Below, one piece after another: positions 61,983 to 64,000 of a stretch of DNA of 64,000 bases. Source of the DNA: Rhodococcus sp. B50. GTDB lineage: Bacteria; Actinomycetota; Actinomycetes; Mycobacteriales; Mycobacteriaceae. The translations under genes and the position numbers were made by a program. The notes beneath the pieces are model-generated. The model did not search any database and was not told the origin of the DNA. It saw only the letters and a program-made list of their open reading frames with translations. Location: contig NZ_WPAG02000003.1 of NCBI RefSeq assembly GCF_013602415.1, forward strand, positions 496,001 to 560,000. Reading direction: 5' to 3'. Position 1 is the first letter of the stretch. Each line of letters starts with the position of its first letter.

Positions 61983-62301
61983 GTGGTGGCGGACAGCTGC
62001 ACTTCGAACTCCTGCTCGTCAAGCACGCTTGCTAGTCAATTAACTTAATAATTCTACTGGATGATGGTGAGGTGTGTGCGAGTACTGATCGGAACGCCGG
62101 TGCCGGCGGAGGACGCAGCGGGCGGGAATGGCGAGTTGAACACTCGGGTCGTCAAACTGTCCGAACTGCTCGGTATCCGGCGCAGAAGAGGACGAAATCT
62201 GCCGAACCAGGCATGTCGTCGTTCGTCGGTCGGTTCTCTCGGGCGAGGATCTGACCGGTGTCGTGGTGCTACTGATATTTCGTACTTGCGCCGAGTGGCC
62301 G

Positions 62302-62964
62302 TCAGCGACCTTCGGGGGAGTTCTCGGTGACTCTGGCGCGTAGGCCGTCGATGAGGGTCTCGATACCAAAGGTGTAGTAGTCGGCGCCGCGCAGCCCGGT
62401 CAGGTGCGGCATCACTTGCGCGAGAGCAGGTGGTAGGTCGGTTGTATCGCGGGGGACTTCGGCCAGAGCGACTTGGTATCGACCGAAGAGATAGGTGTGG
62501 ATCATGGCGTACGACAACAACACCTGCGGCTCTCGCAGTCCGGCGCTGAGCAGGATGGCCATGAAGGCGTCAACCAGTCGGCGATCGGAATGAAGCATGC
62601 GCTGAAGCAGAAATCCGGCGATTCCGGGGTTTCGTCGCAACTGAGAATCGATGCCGTCGATCAGCATCCGTAACCGGCAGTCCCATGGCCCGGCGGACTC
62701 GTCCGGGACTTGAACGTCGACCAGCGTGCGCTGGGCAACCAGATCGAGCAACTCCTGCTTGTCGGCGACGTACGAATACGCCGCCATCTGGGAGCGGCCG
62801 AGCCGCTGGGAGAGCCGTCGCATCGAGAGCGCATCCAGCCCCTGCGACCTGATGATCTCGAGGGCAGCGTCGACGATCTGGTCTTCCGTCAACGAAGGCG
62901 GACGACCCCGGGCTTTTCGAGACAGAGTTTCCGGATGGTCGTTCGAGCCCACGCCGGGGATCAT
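62302..62964 (-). CDS. TetR-family regulator
   Basis: A 220-residue TetR protein. DNA-binding head LTEDQIVDAALEIIRSQGLDALSMRRLSQRLGRSQMAAYSYVADKQELLDLV; C-terminal domain of the TetR_C type (RRNPGIAGFLLQRMLHSDRRLVDAFMAILLSAGLREPQVLLSYAMIHTYLFGRYQVAL). It has a moderately long N-terminal tail from ATG 62964. It may supply regulation in place of the frameshifted gene next to it. Confidence 0.9.
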   Translation of the reverse strand: MIPGVGSNDHPETLSRKARGRPPSLTEDQIVDAALEIIRSQGLDALSMRRLSQRLGRSQMAAYSYVADKQELLDLVAQRTLVDVQVPDESAGPWDCRLRMLIDGIDSQLRRNPGIAGFLLQRMLHSDRRLVDAFMAILLSAGLREPQVLLSYAMIHTYLFGRYQVALAEVPRDTTDLPPALAQVMPHLTGLRGADYYTFGIETLIDGLRARVTENSPEGR

Positions 62965-63010
62965 ACTCGTACGCCCGTCCGCGAGGTTCCCGGGGAAGCT
63001 GCCTGGTGGG

Positions 63011-64000
63011 TCACACTCCCAGCCGCTCCAGTAGCCGCTCGTGTGCCAGTGCGGGGCCGCCGAGGAGAAGGTCGGTGTAGCGTGCGCGGGCGGCAATGGC
63101 GCTGACGACGGTGTTGTCGAGATCGGCAGCCACCGAGGGGAGTCGCAGGATCACCTGACGGACGGCGTTGGAGCAGCCGATATGCGCCATCGCCGCGGCC
63201 ACGGAGGTAGCATTCGGGTCGTCTCCGCCCTGGAGCTTCACGGCGCGGTACCACAGGGCTGTCGAGCACGTCCGGAGCAATTCCAGTTCGGCCAGCTTGC
63301 GTGTGTATCCGCGCCAGGACTCGCTGTCCGTGGTTGCCGGCGGGACGTCCGACAGGCACTTCAGGGCTCGGTCCACGATGCCCATCTGCTCGGCTGCAAG
63401 CACAGTCGCCGCCCTGTCCACTGTGCGATTCATGATCAACCCTCCCGCGCCGTCGCGGCCGACCAGGGTGGCGGGCGTGTCGTCGAATCCGACCCGTGCA
63501 AGGGGGCGGGTCGGGTCGATGGAGTCGAGCGGCTCGATCGTGACGCCGGGGGCACCTCGTTCGACGAGGTACAGCGAGGGTCCGCCGATATTGCGGGCAA
63601 TCACGAAGAGGATGGCCGTGGTAGTGGCGCTAGGGACATACCACTTCTCGCCGGTAAGCCGCCAACCGCCGTCGACGGCCTTGGCTCGGGTCCGCACGAG
63701 TGCCGGATCCCAGGAACCCGTCTTTTCCGCCGCTGCCAATGTGGAGCGGTCTACGTCGATGCGGTGGTCGATCGGGGAGCCCGCGATGGTGTATGCCTGG
63801 GCACCGAGTCCTGCGGCCGCGAAATAGTCGTGGTCGGAGAGCGTGTAGCCGGCGGAGTAGCCCACCCGGGCCAGGTTCGCCGCTGATCCGCCGAACGCTT
63901 TTTCTTCCCACCTGTCCTCCGGCAGGATGGTCGACAGGGATTCGTTGCGCTCGATCACCTGGCCGGTGACATCGACGGCGAGGACGTCCAAAGCGCGAGA
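63011..64000 (-). CDS. Acyl-CoA dehydrogenase-fold protein, partial at window edge
   Basis: At least 330 residues in a frame open to the right edge; the first possible internal start is a TTG at 63991, so the 5' end probably lies outside. Sequence blocks RVGYSAGYTLSDHDYFAAAGLGAQ, VDGGWRLTGEKWYVPSATTTAILFVIAR, and GGLIMNRTVDRAATVLAAEQMGIVDRAL match the middle and C-terminal parts of FadE small-subunit proteins. No YEGT loop. Role as a partner subunit of another FadE is likely but its partner is not in view. Confidence 0.8.
   Translation of the reverse strand, partial: SRALDVLAVDVTGQVIERNESLSTILPEDRWEEKAFGGSAANLARVGYSAGYTLSDHDYFAAAGLGAQAYTIAGSPIDHRIDVDRSTLAAAEKTGSWDPALVRTRAKAVDGGWRLTGEKWYVPSATTTAILFVIARNIGGPSLYLVERGAPGVTIEPLDSIDPTRPLARVGFDDTPATLVGRDGAGGLIMNRTVDRAATVLAAEQMGIVDRALKCLSDVPPATTDSESWRGYTRKLAELELLRTCSTALWYRAVKLQGGDDPNATSVAAAMAHIGCSNAVRQVILRLPSVAADLDNTVVSAIAARARYTDLLLGGPALAHERLLERLGV

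Noticed and set aside
1..64000. CRISPR arrays, tRNA and rRNA genes
   Set aside because: I saw no regularly spaced direct repeats and no cloverleaf or rRNA core sequence; absence judged by eye only.

Overview
The window looks like a high-GC actinobacterial chromosome, most likely Rhodococcus or a close mycolic-acid relative. The main reasons are the many FadE-, EchA- and FadD-type paralogues, a ferredoxin/FprA-type reductase fusion, a cutinase-like secreted protein, an IS256 element of the sort common in rhodococci, and consistently GC-rich codon use. No rRNA, tRNA or CRISPR array was seen. The genus is an inference from gene content, because no database search was possible.

Layout. 1-4188 is gene-poor and carries IS3-family copy 1 (925-2506). 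4189-13015 is one tight operon: a dipeptide/oligopeptide-type ABC importer (lipoprotein, two permeases, one double-ATPase protein) followed by three flavin-dependent oxygenase-type genes (a luciferase-like protein, a DszC/SfnB-like protein and an NtaA/SnaA/DszA-like protein). It is probably an organosulfur or similar scavenging system. 13396-18070 holds a cutinase-like secreted protein, a small Cys/His protein, a dead acyl-CoA ligase and a two-domain glyoxalase-like protein.

18272 to the right edge is a roughly 45-kb catabolic island for an activated carboxylic acid. It contains four acyl-CoA ligases (one broken by an IS), seven acyl-CoA dehydrogenases, six crotonase-fold proteins, four SDRs, a MaoC dehydratase, two classical thiolases, two thiolase-fold/DUF35 pairs, a class III CoA-transferase, a TesB-like thioesterase, two amidohydrolase-2 proteins, and a P450 next to a ferredoxin/reductase fusion. 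Regulators are one FadR-type GntR and four TetR proteins (one frameshifted). Genes sit in alternating divergent blocks. Hairpins lie between several convergent blocks (27.5, 45.3, 49.2 and 53.1 kb), and a recurring AT-rich element close to WWACTGATTA lies in several intergenic promoter regions, which suggests a shared regulon.

Two insertion sequences have entered the same leftward operon (42158 to 33272). IS3 copy 2 splits an acyl-CoA ligase and is flanked by a 5-bp repeat. An IS256 element truncates a conserved gene and is flanked by an 8-bp repeat. Removing each element plus one repeat copy restores an open frame exactly. A fossil ligase at 15.6-16.8 kb and a frameshifted TetR gene at 61.4-62.0 kb also point to gene decay. 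The IS3 copies carry a well-formed -1 frameshift signal (slippery heptamer, 5-nt spacer, 8-bp stem).

How the parts may work together (inference): P450/reductase oxygenation or a ligase activates the substrate. Acyl-CoA dehydrogenases, crotonases or MaoC, SDRs and thiolases then run beta-oxidation. The Ltp/DUF35 pairs could remove branched or ring-attached side chains by retro-aldol chemistry, and the atypical crotonases and amidohydrolases may handle an alicyclic ring. The substrate cannot be told from the sequence.
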